A stretch of 64,000 bases of DNA from SHZI01 sp963698405 (GTDB lineage Bacteria; Pseudomonadota; Gammaproteobacteria; Steroidobacterales; GCA-2729495). The position numbers and the translations under genes are program-made. Positions 52,312-61,459 of this stretch are shown here, piece by piece; the first letter of the stretch is position 1; every line of letters starts with the position of its first letter. The DNA lies in the NCBI GenBank assembly GCA_963698405.1, contig CAVOQT010000002.1:1-64000 (forward strand), in the 5' to 3' direction. Under the pieces are notes generated by a model. It did not search any database and was not told the origin of the DNA. It saw only the letters and a program-made list of their open reading frames with translations.

Positions 52312-53034
52312 CTAAACGAGCGTATGGAAAACCTTCTGTACATCCTCGTCCTGCTCCAGCTTGTCGACAAACTCAAGCACTTCCCGCGCCTGATCTTCCT
52401 GAAGTTCGGTGGGCGTCGTGCAGATATATTCCTGCTCGGCAGACAGCGGCGTGAGGCTGCGATCTTCCAGGCCCTTCTGCAGCTGGCCGAAATCCGCAAA
52501 ATTGCAACGGATCACCAGCTGCGGCTCATCCTTCTCGCCGGTACTTTCCCCCATTTCATCCAGTCCATGGTCGATCAGATACAGCTCGAGATCATCCTGA
52601 TCGATACCGGCCGGATCCAGCCGGAATACCCCCATGCGCCGGAACATGAAGCTCACGCTGCCAGAGGTACCGAGATTGCCGCCATTCTTGTTGAATACGT
52701 TGCGGATGTTGCTGACGGTACGCGTCGGATTATCGGTTGCGGTCTGCACCAGTACCGCCACGCCATGCGGCGCATAGCCCTCATAGATGACTTCTTCGTA
52801 GTTGGTGACGTCCTTGCCGGTCGCACGCTTGATCGCGCTCTCGACCTTGTCCTTGGGCATGTTGACCGCCCGGGCATTCTGGATCACCCGGCGCAGCGTC
52901 GGATTATGGTCTGGATCCGGGCCACCGCTGCGTACGGCGATAGTGATGTCCTTGCCGATCCGCGTAAACTGCTTCGCCATGCGGTTCCAACGAGCGAACA
53001 TCACGTGTTTTCTGGTTTCAAATATGCGTCCCAT
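52312..53034 (-). CDS. YebC/PmpR-family DNA- or ribosome-associated protein
   Basis: The 240-residue protein from ATG 53034 begins MGRIFETRKHVMFARWNRMAKQFTRIGKDI, the shorter-start subgroup of the YebC/TACO1 family, and continues with GGPDPDHNPTLRRVIQNARAVNMPKD and a later EGYAPHGVAVLVQT. Family members have been linked to transcriptional control and more recently to translation of difficult motifs. The longer frame to 53220 is not supported. Confidence 0.93.
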   Translation of the reverse strand: MGRIFETRKHVMFARWNRMAKQFTRIGKDITIAVRSGGPDPDHNPTLRRVIQNARAVNMPKDKVESAIKRATGKDVTNYEEVIYEGYAPHGVAVLVQTATDNPTRTVSNIRNVFNKNGGNLGTSGSVSFMFRRMGVFRLDPAGIDQDDLELYLIDHGLDEMGESTGEKDEPQLVIRCNFADFGQLQKGLEDRSLTPLSAEQEYICTTPTELQEDQAREVLEFVDKLEQDEDVQKVFHTLV

Positions 53035-53054
53035 GCAGTAATTGTGGCAGAGGC

Positions 53055-53900
53055 ATGCTGAGCTACCAACATGAATATCACTGCGGCAACCATGCCGATG
53101 TCCTGAAGCATTCGATTCTGGCTCTGACGATCCGCGCGCTACAGCGCAAGGACAAGCCACTGCGCGTGATCGACGCCCATGCCGGCTCAGGGGTTTATGA
53201 CCTGGGCAGCGCGGAGGCACAGCGCAATGCCGAGTTCAGGACCGGCATCAGCCGCATACTGGCAGCTCCGTCACCGCCGCTGGAACTGGAGCCTTATCTG
53301 GCCGCAGTTCGCGCCATGAATCCGGATGCGGACAACGCTGCGGCGCTATCCCGGCTCGCCACAGGTCGCACATCAGCTGCTGCGGCCACAGGATCATCTT
53401 GAACTGCTGGAACTCCATCCGCAGGCACTTGCACAGCCTGCGCCGCAGCTTCGGACATGAGCCACGGGTACATGTACACGAGCGGAACAGCTACGAGGGA
53501 CTGCCGGGCCTGGTACCACCGCCGGAGCGCCGCGGACTGGTGCTCATCGACCCCTCGTATGAAGTGAAGCAGGAGTTACGTGCGGTGATCGATACCGTAT
53601 CGGCCGGTCATGCGCGCTGGCCAGGCGGCACCTGGCTGATCTGGTATCCACTGCTGCGTGATCCGCAGACCGCGCGCCTGCCGGCAAAACTTGCCGCCAC
53701 CGGGATCCGCAAGATCTTTCGCAGCGAGTTGCAGGTCGAGAGCGACGGCCACATGGGTCTGCGCGGCTCCGGGATGCTGATCATCAACCCGCCGTACGGA
53801 CTGGACACGGCGCTCGCCAACCTCGCTCCCCTGGCTCTGGGAGCATCTGGCCAACGATGACCGCGGCGGCTGGCTCGCTGAATGGCTGGTCGGCGAATAG
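53055..53900 (+). pseudogene. rlmJ: 23S rRNA A2030 N6-methyltransferase RlmJ, three frame breaks
   Basis: The protein starts LSYQHEYHCGNHADVLKH, the RlmJ signature, and has the SAM-binding VIDAHAGSGVYDL, LIDPSYEVKQE and INPPYGLDTAL. Coding continues in three successive frames: frame 3 to about 53340, frame 1 to about 53431, frame 2 to about 53825, then frame 3 again to TAG at 53898-53900 (LPWLWEHLANDDRGGWLAEWLVGE). Each break is fixed by removing one G (GCGGCGC near 53343, G at 53431, G at 53825). Restored length, about 280 residues, is normal. Confidence 0.9.
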
Positions 53901-53937
53901 CCGATCCGTACAGGTATCCATCGCTGTACGGATCGGC
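53900..53937. terminator. Hairpin after rlmJ, 14-bp perfect stem
   Basis: GCCGATCCGTACAG at 53900-53913 pairs with 53924-53937 around a 10-base loop, between the convergent rlmJ and peroxiredoxin genes. There is no T-tract, so it could be a bidirectional terminator or an mRNA-end stabiliser. Confidence 0.65.
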
Positions 53938-53962
53938 GCTGCCAGGGTTGACTGGACTGCCG

Positions 53963-54710
53963 TCAGCTATCCGCCTTGCGGCTCTTGAGCCAGGCCTCGG
54001 TCGCATCGGCACCGCCGATATGCTTGCCGTTGATGAAGACCTGCGGCACGGAGGTTGAACCGGCCACTGCACGCAGCGTGGTATCCGTGTAGTCCTTGTT
54101 CAGCACCAGTTCCTCGAAGCGGATACCGGCAGCCGTCAGGGCGGCCTTGGCCCGCACACAGTGCGGGCAGCTCTTGCGGGTAAACAGCGTGACATCGAGC
54201 GGTTTTTCGCGCATTCGGCGCCAGATACGCGAGCATGGTATCGGCATCGGACACCTTGAAGGGATCACCAGGCTCCTGCGGTTCGACAAACATCTTTTCG
54301 ATGATGCCGTTACGCACCAGCATGGAATAACGCCAGGAGCGACGGCCAAAACCGATGGCATCCTTGTTGACCAGCAGGCCCATCTTTTCAGTGAACTCGC
54401 CGTTGCCGTCGGGAATGAAGGTGATGTCGCCGGCGTGCTGGTCTTCCTGCCATTCGTTCATCACGAAGGCATCGTTGACCGACATGCAGATGATTTCGTC
54501 CACGCCCGCCTTGTGGAATGCCGGCGCAAACTGGTTGTAGCGCGGCACATGCGTCGAGGAGCAGGTTGGCGTAAAGGCGCCGGGCAGCGAAAATACGATG
54601 ACCGTCCGGTTGGCGAAAATTTCCTTGCTGGTGCGATCCACCCATTCGGCCCCCTGACGGGTATGAAAAGTGACCTCGGGGACGGGCTGGCCTTCGCGAT
54701 TGGCAGACAT
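53963..54710 (-). pseudogene. Peroxiredoxin-glutaredoxin fusion, frameshifted at an A5 run
   Basis: The N-terminal part (from ATG 54710) is a Prx5-type peroxiredoxin with the peroxidatic cysteine in GAFTPTCSSTHVP. The C-terminal part is a glutaredoxin with active site CPHC (TLFTRKSCPHCVRAKAAL). Such Prx5-Grx hybrids reduce peroxides with glutathione through the built-in glutaredoxin domain. The peroxiredoxin frame passes into nonsense at YLAPNARKTARCH, while the glutaredoxin domain lies in the next frame. Removing one A from the five-A run (T5 at 54203-54207 on the plus strand) joins them into about 248 residues. Confidence 0.88.
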
Positions 54711-54822
54711 GGTCGATACTCCTGTCGAGTGCGGTTACAGGTTGGTGCTAAGTTACACATCTTAATAGCCGGTCAGAAAGCGCTTCAGCTGAATCTGGCC
54801 ACGATTATCCGGAGTACGGTCT

Positions 54823-55860
54823 ATGGCGCGCTGTTTGTACCTGTTGGCGGTGCTGGTGCTGGTGGGCTGCAAGCCAGCTGCTGCACCCGCACCGGCCGAA
54901 GCGACCAGCGTGGGCATCGCCGTGGTCAGCGAAGGTCCGGCACAGGCGGCCATAGCATCCAACGGCATCGTGGTGACACGCGATGAACTCAGCCTGTCAT
55001 TCAAGGTCGCGGGCATCGTGCGCAAGATCAGCGTCGTCGAAGGCCAGTCGGTAAAGCGCGGCCAGCAACTGGCAGCACTCGAACTGGCCGAGATCGATGC
55101 CCGGCTGGCCAGCGCCAGCGAACTGGCCGCACAGGCAGAGCGCGATCTGGCCCGCGGCACGGAACTGCGTACTGACGGGCTGATCAGCGCACATGACCTG
55201 GAAGTGCTGCGCACCAATGCCGCGGTCGCCGCCGCCACGCTACGGGAAGTGCAGTTCAATCGCGACTTTTCCACCATCGATGCGCCCGACGATGGCCTGA
55301 TCCTGCGCAAGTTTGCCGAAGAGCGCGAACTGGTGCAGGCCGGGCAGGCTGTACTGCTGATGGGCCCAAAGTCGGGCGGCTATATCGTGCGGGCCGGCCT
55401 TGCCGACCGCGATGTTGTGAAGCTGCGACTGGGCGACCCGGCAAGCATCAGCCTGGATGCCTGGCCCGGTGAAGTCCTGCAGGGCAAGGTGATCGAGATA
55501 CCAGGTGCAGCGGATCCTGCCAACGGATTGTTCGTGGTGGAAATCGCGCTCGAAGCGACGAAGCTGCGGCTGGTGAGCGGGCTGGTCGTGCGGCTGCGGC
55601 TGATGCCGGCCAGCAGCAGCGCCAGACGCCTGCCATATGCTCCGTTTGCGGCCATCATCGAAGCGGATGGAGATAACGCAGCGGTCTTCGTCATCAGTGA
55701 CGGCGTGGCACAGCGACGCGAAGTACAGGTCGCATTTATAGACAGTGATGGCGTGGCAATTGCCAGCGGTCTCGCCACCGGTGAAACAGTGGTGACAGAC
55801 GGGGCGCTGTATCTGACCGACGGCGAACGCGTCCGTACGACGGCATCAGCCAAACCCTGA
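54823..55860 (+). CDS. RND efflux periplasmic adaptor lipoprotein
   Basis: This 345-residue membrane fusion protein has a lipobox (LVGC, about 13-16), a biotinyl-lipoyl-like domain split around a coiled-coil hairpin (SASELAAQAERDLARGTELRTDGLISAHDLEVLRTNAAVA), and beta-barrel and membrane-proximal domains. It links the RND pump to an outer-membrane channel. GGAG precedes the ATG. Its stop overlaps the pump gene start (TGATG at 55858-55862). No outer-membrane factor gene is present here. Confidence 0.92.
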   Translation: MARCLYLLAVLVLVGCKPAAAPAPAEATSVGIAVVSEGPAQAAIASNGIVVTRDELSLSFKVAGIVRKISVVEGQSVKRGQQLAALELAEIDARLASASELAAQAERDLARGTELRTDGLISAHDLEVLRTNAAVAAATLREVQFNRDFSTIDAPDDGLILRKFAEERELVQAGQAVLLMGPKSGGYIVRAGLADRDVVKLRLGDPASISLDAWPGEVLQGKVIEIPGAADPANGLFVVEIALEATKLRLVSGLVVRLRLMPASSSARRLPYAPFAAIIEADGDNAAVFVISDGVAQRREVQVAFIDSDGVAIASGLATGETVVTDGALYLTDGERVRTTASAKP

Positions 55861-58800
55861 TGACACCGCTGGAATACCCGATCCGCCGCTACCAGGTCAC
55901 GCTGGTCGGCTTTCTCTGTCTGGTGGTGATGGGTATCTATGCCTTCCTGAACGTACCGCGCGAAGAAGACCCCTACTTCAAGATTTCCGCCTTCTATATT
56001 TCGGTGATCCTGCCCGGCGCAGATCCGGTCGATCTCGAGCGACTGGTCGGCAAGCCGATCGAGGACCGGCTGACTGAACTCGATGACGTGAAGGAGATCG
56101 AGACCACGATACGCGACAGCCTGTGCGTACTGGCCATCGAGTTCGAGGCATTCACCGATCCGGACAAGAAATACGATGAGGTCGTGCGCGAGATCAACGC
56201 GCTGCGACCGACCATGCCGGCCGATATCGAACGTATCGAGATCCGCAAGTTCAGCCCGGCACTGGTCAATATCGTGCAGTTCGCGCTGGTGTCTGAAACC
56301 GCCAGCTACCGTGAACTGGAGGATCTGGCCCGCGAACTGAAAGACCGCCTCAAGACCGTGGACGGCGTGCGTACCGCCGAAAGCTGGGCATTCCCGCCAC
56401 GCGAACTCCGCGTGGAGATAGATGCGGGACGGATGGCTGCACTGGGGCTGACTCCAGGCCAGCTGCTCGATGCGGTGCGCAGCGAAAACAGCGACACGCC
56501 GGCCGGCACCCTCGATATCGGCCCGCGCAATTTCACACTCAAGTCCTCCGGAAGCTACGAGTCGCTCGACCAGGTCCGCAATACCGTCGTGACCAGCGAC
56601 AAGGGCGTGATCACGCGGATCCGTGATGTGGCACAGGTGTTCTGGGCCGATCAGCCCTGGAGCTATGTGGGCCGCTACAACGGCAAGCGCGCCGTGTTCG
56701 TTTCGGCAAACCAGAAGGACGGCTACAACATCCTCGGCGTGCGTGAGCGGATCGCAGCTGCCGTCGATGAATTCAAACTGCAGGTTCCAGGCCGGATTCA
56801 GCTGGAGTGGGGATTCGACCAGTCGCAAAACGTCTCCCGGCGACTCAACCGGCTGTTTACCGATCTGCTGATCGCCATCGGCCTGGTCAGCATCACCCTG
56901 CTGCCGCTGGGACTGCGCGCGGCCGGCATCGTGATGGTTTCAATCCCGCTGTCGCTGTCCTTCGGTCTGGCCTGCCTGTACTTTTTGGGGTTCTCCCTGA
57001 ACCAGCTGTCGATTGCCGGCTTCGTCCTTGCGCTCGGACTGCTGGTGGATGATTCCATCGTCGTGGTCGAGAACATCAGCCGTCACCTGCGCATGGGCTA
57101 TAGCCGCAGCGAGGCCGCATTGCGCGGCACGCAGCAGATCCTGCGTGCGATCCTCGGCTGCACCGCTGCGCTGCTGTTTGCCTTTCTGCCCCTGATGGTC
57201 CTGCCGGCAACGGCCGGCAAGTTCATCCGCGTCCTGCCGCTGACCGTGATCACGACGATCATCGGCTCCCTGCTGATCGCGGTGCTGGTCATTCCGTTCA
57301 TCGCCAGCCGGGTTTTGCAGCCCAGCGATCATCCCGATGGCAGCCTGGCGCTGCGCCGCCTGATGGGCATGATCGAACGCTGGTACCGGCCTGCACTGGA
57401 ATTCTGTCTGGCGCGGCCGCGCGGCACGGCCATCGTATCGATCGGCGGCTCGCTGCTGGTGTCTGCACTACTGATGCCGGTGGTTGGCTCCAGCCTGTTT
57501 CCCAAGGCCGACACGCCGGCATTTCTGGTTACCATCGAAACCCCGGACGGATCGAGTCTGGCCGCCACCGACCAGGCGCTGCGCTTCGTGGAGAAGCAGC
57601 TTGCCGGAATGCCGGAAGTGAAAAGCCATTTCGCAAACCTGGGGCATGGCAACCCGCAGGTTTTCTATAACCACATACCGCGTCAGGATGCCGCCAACTA
57701 TGCCGAGGTCTTTGTGCAGCTGAAGAGCTATGACACGCGGCGCACACCCGAGCGACTCGACCAGCTGCGCAACGCGCTGGCGAACTATCCCAATGCGCGG
57801 ATCTTCGTCGACGAGTTCGTCAATGGCCCGCCGATTACTGCACCGATTGCCATACGTATCCTCGGGCCGGACCTCCACACCCTCGAAGATATCTCCCGCA
57901 TGGTCGAGGAACTGCTGGCAAAGGTGCCGGGCACTCGTGACATCGATAACCCGCTGCGGGTATCGCGCACCAACCTGCGGCTGAAGATGGACCCGCAGAA
58001 AGCCAGCCTGCTGGGAGTTTCCAGTGCCGAATTCGACCAGGCCATACGCCTGTCAGTCGCCGGCATCGAAGCCGGCAGCTACAAGGAAACTGACGGCGAG
58101 CAATACGACATCGTGGTGCGCACGCCGGTAGGCCAGCGTGCTGATCTGGATGCACTGGGCGAGGTACGGATACCAAGCCTGAGCGGTGCAGCGCTGCCGC
58201 TGGCGCAGCTCGCAGAGCTGGAATTCGAGAAGGCGCCAACGCGCATCCAGCGCTACCAGCGCGAACGTTCAGTCACCGTGAATGCGAATGTGGAAACCGG
58301 ACTGAACACCGCGAAACTGACCGCCCAGGTCGTACAGGAACTGAACCGCATCGACTGGCCGCGCGGCTATCGCTATGTACTGGGTGGCGAAGCGCAGTCG
58401 GGTTCGGAATCCTTCAGCGGTGTGGGCACCGCCGCCATCGTCGCGCTGTTCGGAATTTTCGCGGTACTGGTGATCGAGTTCGGGAGTTTTCGCTCGACGC
58501 TGATCGTACTGACAGTGGTACCGGTCGGCATACTCGGTGGCTTTCTCGCCCTGTTCGCTACCGGCAACAGCGTGTCGTTTACCGCCAGCATCGGGTTCAT
58601 TGCCCTCATTGGCATCGAGATCAAGAATTCGATCCTGCTGGTCGACTTCACCAACCAGCTGCGCGCACAGGGCGTACCGCTGGATGCGGCCATCGAGAAA
58701 GCCGGGGAAACGCGCTTCGTGCCGATCCTGCTGACTTCAGCCACTGCGATCGGCGGCCTGCTGCCGCTGGCCCTGCAGAATATCGGCCTCTACTCGCCGA

Positions 58801-58913
58801 TGGCCTGGGTGATCATCGGCGGCCTGCTGACCTCAACCTTTCTCGCCCGGCTGGTGACGCCGGTGATGTACAAGCTGTACACCCCGGCCATAGAAGTGCC
58901 GACCGGCATGTAA
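55860..58913 (+). CDS. RND-family efflux pump, inner-membrane subunit
   Basis: The 1017-residue protein is a full-length HAE-type RND transporter: N-terminal helix, two large periplasmic loops, and twelve membrane segments including LGLLVDDSIVVVENISRH in helix 4 with the acidic pair for proton relay. The C-terminal half has the matching SIGFIALIGIEIKNSILLVDF. It exports hydrophobic or toxic compounds using the proton-motive force. It forms a two-gene operon with the adaptor. The drug range cannot be read from sequence. Confidence 0.95.
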   Translation: MTPLEYPIRRYQVTLVGFLCLVVMGIYAFLNVPREEDPYFKISAFYISVILPGADPVDLERLVGKPIEDRLTELDDVKEIETTIRDSLCVLAIEFEAFTDPDKKYDEVVREINALRPTMPADIERIEIRKFSPALVNIVQFALVSETASYRELEDLARELKDRLKTVDGVRTAESWAFPPRELRVEIDAGRMAALGLTPGQLLDAVRSENSDTPAGTLDIGPRNFTLKSSGSYESLDQVRNTVVTSDKGVITRIRDVAQVFWADQPWSYVGRYNGKRAVFVSANQKDGYNILGVRERIAAAVDEFKLQVPGRIQLEWGFDQSQNVSRRLNRLFTDLLIAIGLVSITLLPLGLRAAGIVMVSIPLSLSFGLACLYFLGFSLNQLSIAGFVLALGLLVDDSIVVVENISRHLRMGYSRSEAALRGTQQILRAILGCTAALLFAFLPLMVLPATAGKFIRVLPLTVITTIIGSLLIAVLVIPFIASRVLQPSDHPDGSLALRRLMGMIERWYRPALEFCLARPRGTAIVSIGGSLLVSALLMPVVGSSLFPKADTPAFLVTIETPDGSSLAATDQALRFVEKQLAGMPEVKSHFANLGHGNPQVFYNHIPRQDAANYAEVFVQLKSYDTRRTPERLDQLRNALANYPNARIFVDEFVNGPPITAPIAIRILGPDLHTLEDISRMVEELLAKVPGTRDIDNPLRVSRTNLRLKMDPQKASLLGVSSAEFDQAIRLSVAGIEAGSYKETDGEQYDIVVRTPVGQRADLDALGEVRIPSLSGAALPLAQLAELEFEKAPTRIQRYQRERSVTVNANVETGLNTAKLTAQVVQELNRIDWPRGYRYVLGGEAQSGSESFSGVGTAAIVALFGIFAVLVIEFGSFRSTLIVLTVVPVGILGGFLALFATGNSVSFTASIGFIALIGIEIKNSILLVDFTNQLRAQGVPLDAAIEKAGETRFVPILLTSATAIGGLLPLALQNIGLYSPMAWVIIGGLLTSTFLARLVTPVMYKLYTPAIEVPTGM

Positions 58914-58922
58914 CCGGAACTG

Positions 58923-59327
58923 TCAGGGAGTGGTACTGATCAGACGCTGACCCAGATCAGCCACTGCGTCCCTGGTCAGCGCCTTGGGATTGGCCTTGCA
59001 GAAGGCCGTCAGTTCGTCGCCCAGCCGGTCGTAGGTCCAGGCTGGGCCGGTACGGTCCGCCGCGTTCACCACTTCCTGCAGCGGCTTGCCGGTGACCGCC
59101 TGCAGGTAGCCGGCGGACCAGGTGATCAGCGAGTGCCGGGTGCCGAGCGGGCCGACCCTCATCATGTCGCTGTAAACCTGGCAGGGGATCGCGCCGATGT
59201 CGGGCACGCCGCCCATGCCTATGGGCATCACCAGCTTCTCGGCAGAAGCCCCGCCCGCGGCGAGCAGCAGGGCGAGGGCAGGCAGCGTGCGGTGGCGGTG
59301 GTTCAGGTTCAGGTTCAGGAAGTTCAT
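58923..59327 (-). CDS. Small secreted protein, HdeA/HdeB-like two-cysteine fold
   Basis: This 134-residue protein has a signal peptide (ALALLLAAGGASA, preceded by an odd NLNLN repeat) and a mature part with two cysteines about 65 residues apart (IPCQVYSD and AFCKANPKAL). The block ITWSAGYLQAVTGK before the second cysteine recalls HdeA/HdeB-like periplasmic proteins. The likeness is moderate. It is the last gene of the ferredoxin-membrane protein unit (20 bases between), so it may be its periplasmic component. Confidence 0.68.
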   Translation of the reverse strand: MNFLNLNLNHRHRTLPALALLLAAGGASAEKLVMPIGMGGVPDIGAIPCQVYSDMMRVGPLGTRHSLITWSAGYLQAVTGKPLQEVVNAADRTGPAWTYDRLGDELTAFCKANPKALTRDAVADLGQRLISTTP

Positions 59328-59347
59328 GGGTCAGGGTCCGTCCTTGT

Positions 59348-60298
59348 TCAGGTGGCGCGACGGCCCAGCTCGGAGGGCTTCTTGGGCGCAATCAACAGCA
59401 GAACGATCAGGGTCAGGAGGGCGCCAAACAGAACCGACGCCTCCAGCGTGTGGCTCCAGGGATCGAGGAAGACCTCATGGCTCATCAGGTCCAGTTTCTC
59501 CAGGATCTCGACGTTCACCCAGGCGATGTTGCCCACCGGGATGGCGTAGCGCAGGGCCGTAGCCGTGCGCTTGAACTGGATGAGCCGGGTGAGGCAGAAC
59601 CCCGCCCAGACCACGGCGATAAACACGGAGGTCAGGTTGACGGCGAGGAACAGGTTGCCCTTGCCCATCAGACCCGGGTCGAAGGTCAGCAGGTTCCAGG
59701 CATAGCAGAACCAGGTGACAAAGAAGGTCTCCATGAAAGTAATGATGGCGTAGTTGCGGTCCTTCGCTGTCTTGGTGCTCGGGCCAAGACCTTCCTTGAG
59801 GCCCAGCTTGTCCTGGAACCAGAGGAACATGTTGCAGCGGGTGTCTTTGTCGAAGGTGTAGAAGCACAGCATCATGAGCAGCAGGCCTATCGTGGACCCC
59901 ATGATCATGTACTCCGGGTAGGTACCGCTGACTTCCAGACCGCCCACGCCGTCCATCCGGGGCAGCATTCCCCAGTTCATGCGGCCATACCACATGTAGA
60001 AGAACTCTACCCAGCACATCCAGACCATGAGGGCACCGAAGAACCCGATCCAGGTCTGGAAGGTCTCGTTCTTCGACTTCACCCCGTACCAGAGCATGAC
60101 GATACCGCTGAAGCCGAGCAGCGGCGACACGGCCAGGGTGGTTTCCTTTCCGAGGTAGTGCTCAATCATCACCATCAGGGTGTGGCCAAGGCCCACGGCC
60201 AGGAACATCAGCACGAAGGTAACAAGCCCGACGATAGGGGGCTTCCAGAGCTTTGACTTGGCGGGAGCCGGCTGGGCCATCGTGTTTGCTTCGCTCAT
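59348..60298 (-). CDS. Unrecognised polytopic membrane protein, paralogue of 5792-6652
   Basis: From ATG 60298 the 316-residue protein has about eight membrane segments. It shares with 5792-6652: GH near the start, WIGFFGALMVWMCWVEF, PEY, DTRCNMFLWF, ETFFVTWFCY and ALRYAIPVG. The N-terminus (MSEANTMAQPAPAKSK) is a soluble leader. The start overlaps the ferredoxin stop by four bases (ATGA), so it is made together with a 7Fe ferredoxin. I infer a membrane redox or electron-accepting enzyme, but no cofactor motif of a known class is present. Confidence 0.75.
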   Translation of the reverse strand: MSEANTMAQPAPAKSKLWKPPIVGLVTFVLMFLAVGLGHTLMVMIEHYLGKETTLAVSPLLGFSGIVMLWYGVKSKNETFQTWIGFFGALMVWMCWVEFFYMWYGRMNWGMLPRMDGVGGLEVSGTYPEYMIMGSTIGLLLMMLCFYTFDKDTRCNMFLWFQDKLGLKEGLGPSTKTAKDRNYAIITFMETFFVTWFCYAWNLLTFDPGLMGKGNLFLAVNLTSVFIAVVWAGFCLTRLIQFKRTATALRYAIPVGNIAWVNVEILEKLDLMSHEVFLDPWSHTLEASVLFGALLTLIVLLLIAPKKPSELGRRAT

Positions 60299-60633
60299 GC
60301 GGCTTTCTCCGGTAGATTGAGGTAACACAGCTTGCCCTTGACGCCGTCCCACGTTGCTGCGTCCGCGGGTGCGTCACCGCGGGCGGTAATCACCGGCCAC
60401 ACGGCAGAGAGTTGACGATTCAGCGCAAGAAATTGCTGCATGTCGGCCGGCAAATCATCCTCGGCATGAATGGCGTTGGCCGGGCATTCCGGCTCGCACA
60501 GCGAGCAGTCGATGCACTCTTCGGGATCGATCACCAGATAATTCGGCCCGGCATGGAAGCAATCCACGGGGCAGACTTCCACGCAATCCTGGTACTTGCA
60601 GCGGATGCAGTTCTCGGTCACAACGTAGGTCAT
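60295..60633 (-). CDS. fdxA: 7Fe ferredoxin (FdxA type)
   Basis: The 112-residue protein has the two-cluster pattern of Azotobacter ferredoxin I-like proteins: NCIRCKYQDCVEVCPVDCF and ECIDCSLCEPECPANAI, giving one [3Fe-4S] and one [4Fe-4S] cluster. It transfers low-potential electrons in the cytoplasm. AGGAG precedes ATG 60633. It is the first gene of a leftward unit with the polytopic membrane protein (4-base overlap) and the HdeA-like protein, which points to a specific rather than general electron-transfer role. Confidence 0.94.
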   Translation of the reverse strand: MTYVVTENCIRCKYQDCVEVCPVDCFHAGPNYLVIDPEECIDCSLCEPECPANAIHAEDDLPADMQQFLALNRQLSAVWPVITARGDAPADAATWDGVKGKLCYLNLPEKAA

Positions 60634-60739
60634 GCAGACATCTCCTGTGCGAACCAGTCTAGACAGACCGGACAGCGGGGTGTGTCAACAAATGGCAAAC
60701 AGAGCGCAACCCATGGCAATCGTCGGCTAAGCTGGCCGC

Positions 60740-61456
60740 ATGAACCTCGGGACCCCCCGTCTGCTGCTTGTCGACGACGACGCCAGCCTGGCGGCCATGC
60801 TGCGCGAGTTTCTGGAGCTGCAGGGCTTCAGTGTGGACGTTTTGCATAACGCCGAGGACGGCCTGGCACGCATCGATGCTGACCCGCCAGACCTGCTGGT
60901 GCTCGACGTGATGCTGCCCGGCATGAGCGGTTTCGAAGCGCTCAAGGTGCTGCGCAGCAAACACGAACTGCCGGTCGTGATGCTGACCGCACGCGGTGAG
61001 GAATCGGAACGGATCCTCGGCCTGATGGGCGGCGCGGATGACTATCTGCCCAAGCCCTTCAGCCCGCTGGAACTGGCGGTGCGGATCCGGGCCATTCTCA
61101 AGCGCTCACACAGCGAAGCTGCCCCGGCCCGCTCCAGAGAAATACTGACGGCAGGGCCGCTCCAGCTCGATTTGCGCCGCTGCGAACTGCAGGCCCACGA
61201 CACGCCGTTGGCAGTAACCGCAGCGGAGATGCGGGTGCTCGAACAGCTGATGCGTCATCCGGACGAGGTCATGTCGCGGGCGCGACTCACAGAACTCGCG
61301 CTCGATCGGCCGATCGAAGCCTACGACCGCAGCATCGATACACTGATCAGCAAACTGCGGCGCAAACTTGCCGATGCCGGTATCGCAGCCGGCTGCATCC
61401 GCGGCCTGCGCGGACACGGTTATGTGCTGGATACCGCGGTGATACGCGAATCCTGA
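60740..61456 (+). CDS. OmpR/CpxR-type response regulator
   Basis: The 238-residue protein has a receiver domain (LLVDDDASLAAML; phosphorylated aspartate in LLVLDVMLPGMSG; lysine in DDYLPKPFSPLE) and an OmpR-type winged helix at the C-terminus (GLRGHGYVL). It pairs with the adjacent histidine kinase (three bases between). Kinase and regulator look closest to CpxA/CpxR-type envelope-stress systems, but the signal is not evident. Confidence 0.94.
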   Translation: MNLGTPRLLLVDDDASLAAMLREFLELQGFSVDVLHNAEDGLARIDADPPDLLVLDVMLPGMSGFEALKVLRSKHELPVVMLTARGEESERILGLMGGADDYLPKPFSPLELAVRIRAILKRSHSEAAPARSREILTAGPLQLDLRRCELQAHDTPLAVTAAEMRVLEQLMRHPDEVMSRARLTELALDRPIEAYDRSIDTLISKLRRKLADAGIAAGCIRGLRGHGYVLDTAVIRES

Positions 61457-61459
61457 GCG

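Noticed and set aside
59450..60256. Long plus-strand frame opposite the second membrane-protein gene
   Set aside because: His/Asp/Glu-rich antisense translation of hydrophobic codons; no motif.
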